Shown here piece after piece: positions 62,438 to 64,000 of a stretch of DNA of 64,000 nucleotides; within the stretch, counting starts at the first letter, position 1, and every line of letters starts with the position of its first letter. Both the position numbers and the translations under genes were made by a program. Source of the stretch: Dyadobacter linearis (GTDB taxonomy: Bacteria > Bacteroidota > Bacteroidia > Cytophagales > Spirosomataceae); NCBI RefSeq assembly GCF_907165045.1, contig NZ_CAJRAU010000001.1, positions 744,001 to 808,000 of the forward strand. Direction: 5' to 3'. The notes under the pieces were generated by a model. The model was not told where the DNA came from, searched no databases, and worked only from the letters and a program-made list of their open reading frames with translations.

Positions 62438-63196
62438 TTAATACAATGGCAGATTAATAGGCTGTATTTTCTCCATCGTTCCGTCACGCAGTACATATTG
62501 ATAGTACCCATCCAGGTTTCTGATTTGATATCCTTCATCCCCAAATCTATCAATTTGCCTGCGTTCAAATTGCTGCTTTCTGATGCGTAATGCTATAAAT
62601 TCGGACAGGTCAAGCTTTTCATTTGGCAATTTATCTGAATAGACGTTTTGCAGCTCATGAATATTTTGTAGCCCAATCCATTCATTCATCGTTTTGCTAA
62701 ATTTTGCTTTAAAAAGCACTGCATTGTCACATGCACGCAAAACTTCATATCCGGTATGGGTTCTTTCGAATTGAAATTCAGTTAGGTCCGAATAGTCCAC
62801 ATGGGGATTAGACCTCGTCAGCTCTTCATACAGCTTGCCGGGACCTTCCTTCCAGGCCGGGCTTTCTTGCCATCTCTCGATACTAATGAGCTTGGTAGCG
62901 CCGACAACGAATTGTTTTTGCTCGCTTAACTTAGGATACCCAAACTGCGATGGTTCAAAGTTAATTGGCCAGGCATATTCATTGGTCGCGATATCCACTT
63001 CAAATTGTTTACCATGCTCAATCTCTTTGACCGCAATTTTCGTCCCAGCTACTGATATTACCTCCCAAATTGAAGAATAGCTTTTACTTTCCTTATAGAT
63101 GGTCGTTATGGAAACGATGTTGCCTGGACGGAGAGAACTGAATTTAGTCGACCCAAATCGGTCTCGATCTACTTTTGAAGCAACTTGTTTGTTCAT
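62438..63196 (-). CDS. Unknown protein, larger paralogue of the neighbouring 63208-63738 gene
   Basis: 252 residues, soluble, no signal peptide. It opens with a beta-rich part (KFSSLRPGNIVSITTIYKES, IAVKEIEHGKQFEVDI), then INFEPSQFGYPKLSEQKQFV, a conserved-looking THTGYEVLRACDNAV, and WIGLQNIHELQNVYSDKLPN, followed by an extra C-terminal basic part (RIRKQQFERRQIDRFGDEGY, QIRNLDGYYQYVLRDGTMEK). The order of these elements is the same in the protein encoded 11 bp upstream (YSDFREGN, ENGKQY-like VKNGKQYF, INLEPSRLGI, KRGFEVID, FGIQYVHELQNIYEDYF), so they are tandem paralogues. No known family or catalytic motif recognised. Confidence 0.7.
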   Translation of the reverse strand: MNKQVASKVDRDRFGSTKFSSLRPGNIVSITTIYKESKSYSSIWEVISVAGTKIAVKEIEHGKQFEVDIATNEYAWPINFEPSQFGYPKLSEQKQFVVGATKLISIERWQESPAWKEGPGKLYEELTRSNPHVDYSDLTEFQFERTHTGYEVLRACDNAVLFKAKFSKTMNEWIGLQNIHELQNVYSDKLPNEKLDLSEFIALRIRKQQFERRQIDRFGDEGYQIRNLDGYYQYVLRDGTMEKIQPINLPLY

Positions 63197-63207
63197 AATC
63201 GTTGTAT

Positions 63208-63738
63208 TTAGGACAGGCTTGAAATAATTAATTTATCCAGCTCGTCTTTCATTTCTGGAAAATAATCTTCGTAGATGTTTTGTAATTCATGAACATACTG
63301 AATACCGAAGTAGATATTCTCCTCTGGTACATATCGCTGTTCGGCCAACTTTGCCTTAGTTTCTCGATCAATAACCTCGAATCCCCTTTTGTTATATGTG
63401 ACTGTATTCGGCGGCTCGTCTTCGTAATTTGTAACTTCAAAATTACTTATGTCAATAAGTATTAAATCATTGTTGTGAAATAGTTTCAGGCGATCATGTG
63501 GCTCAATTCCCAGACGGGACGGTTCCAAGTTAATCGAAAGAAAATCGGATTCTTTTTTAGGATTAATAAAGTATTGTTTTCCGTTTTTGACATCTTCTAA
63601 TACTAATGTTGGTTTTCCCGTGTACATGTGAACTGTCCTCAACAGAGCAAGGTTTCCGCTCAATAAAAAGAAATTCCCCTCCCTAAAATCGCTGTAGCGT
63701 GTCCATCCAAGTTTCTGTTCTATGTCCACTTCCATCAT
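63208..63738 (-). CDS. Unknown protein, first of two tandem paralogues
   Basis: 176 residues from the ATG at 63738, which overlaps the upstream gene's stop as TGATG; a GTG at 63741 or an ATG at 63735 are also possible. The protein is soluble: YSDFREGNFFLLSGNLALLR, LVLEDVKNGKQYFINPKKES, INLEPSRLGIEPHDRLKLFH, and the C-terminal FGIQYVHELQNIYEDYFPEM shared with the next gene. No family recognised. The overlap indicates coupled translation with the gene that leaves the window, so the two products are probably needed together; an immunity or chaperone role for that partner is one possibility. Confidence 0.7.
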   Translation of the reverse strand: MMEVDIEQKLGWTRYSDFREGNFFLLSGNLALLRTVHMYTGKPTLVLEDVKNGKQYFINPKKESDFLSINLEPSRLGIEPHDRLKLFHNNDLILIDISNFEVTNYEDEPPNTVTYNKRGFEVIDRETKAKLAEQRYVPEENIYFGIQYVHELQNIYEDYFPEMKDELDKLIISSLS

Positions 63739-64000
63739 CACTTACGGTTAATTATGTCGTATAAAACCTGATTATCAGTATAATATGTCTTCGAAGTTCC
63801 AACCTTACCTTTCAATATTTCATATCCATCCGGAGCGTACTTTTTCGAAGAATTATGAATGAATCGGTGATCGTAGTTCTCCATCTCGAAAACCTTGTCG
63901 TTCAATTTAAGCTTTTCAAGCCCATCGGTAGCTTCTTTGGTGACCGATTTAATTGATTCGAACAAATCTTTCACCTTCCCTGCCGGGATAGCATTCGCGT
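63738..64000 (-). CDS. C-terminal part of an unknown gene running off the window
   Basis: The frame is open to the window edge: ANAIPAGK precedes a GTG at 63974, and the product continues VKDLFESIKSVTKEATDGLE, KLKLNDKVFEMENYDHRFIH, NSSKKYAPDGYEILKGKVGT and SKTYYTDNQVLYDIINRK. Because no ATG or other good start is visible and the frame stays open, I treat it as the 3' end of a longer gene rather than a 78-residue protein starting at the GTG. No family recognised. Its stop overlaps the next gene's start. Confidence 0.55.
   Translation of the reverse strand, partial: ANAIPAGKVKDLFESIKSVTKEATDGLEKLKLNDKVFEMENYDHRFIHNSSKKYAPDGYEILKGKVGTSKTYYTDNQVLYDIINRK

Overview
The window reads as chromosomal DNA of a Bacteroidota bacterium of the order Cytophagales, most like Dyadobacter or another Spirosomaceae. 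Support: tandem SusC/SusD outer-membrane glycan importers, ECF sigma/FecR pairs, a GH9 enzyme with a type IX secretion (T9SS) tail, STN and carboxypeptidase-regulatory-like domains, TAnnTTTG-type -7 promoter boxes and almost no Shine-Dalgarno sequences. The genus is inference. No 16S rRNA is present.

Layout. (1) 1-9.1 kb, minus strand: a glycan-uptake locus with two SusC-like receptors (the outer one cut by the window edge), one SusD, and a short FecR-like anti-sigma fragment. Divergent from it are a secreted GH9 glucanase (9.3-12.5 kb), an ECF sigma factor and alaS. (2) 16-21.7 kb, minus strand: a CHRD lipoprotein and an operon-like series ECF sigma, FecR, STN-domain protein with 16-residue GVQVSG-type repeats, then a second repeat protein; next to it a small KKDGTPDKR-repeat secreted protein. 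(3) 21.9-36 kb: oxyR, a PolX/PHP protein with a degenerate polymerase site, a cellobiose 2-epimerase-like gene, csbD, a 3-hydroxyacyl-CoA dehydrogenase-like gene, cydAB, a YadA-head/S74-chaperone surface protein, an orphan LytTR regulator, and a fucose-type sugar cluster (FHS permease, SDR, zinc dehydrogenase). (4) 36-48.4 kb: housekeeping genes lepA, pyruvate dehydrogenase E2, hslV, a glycosyltransferase, a PBP4-type peptidase, a beta-CASP nuclease-like protein, and the overlapping run accA, HAD, M50 protease, phosphotriesterase-like. (5) 48.5-57.6 kb, minus strand: one long set encoding HlyD adaptor, TolC, MacB-type ATPase, two FtsX-type permeases, an NtrC-type regulator and its histidine kinase. 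Its gaps are full of palindromic and simple-sequence repeats. (6) 57.7-60.3 kb: a conserved Bacteroidota protein and another MacB-type permease. (7) 60.4-64 kb: tRNA-Leu(CAA), then an accessory tail of unknown small genes, a decayed response regulator, a 31-codon gene with its own ribosome binding site and terminator, and two tandem paralogues behind the 3' end of a gene that leaves the window.

The least explained parts are the sigma/FecR/STN-solenoid operon at 16.6-21.3 kb, the tandem paralogue cluster at 62.4-64 kb, and the repeats inside the efflux operon, some of which resemble sequences in alaS and upstream of cydB. Everything here was read by eye; no database search was run.
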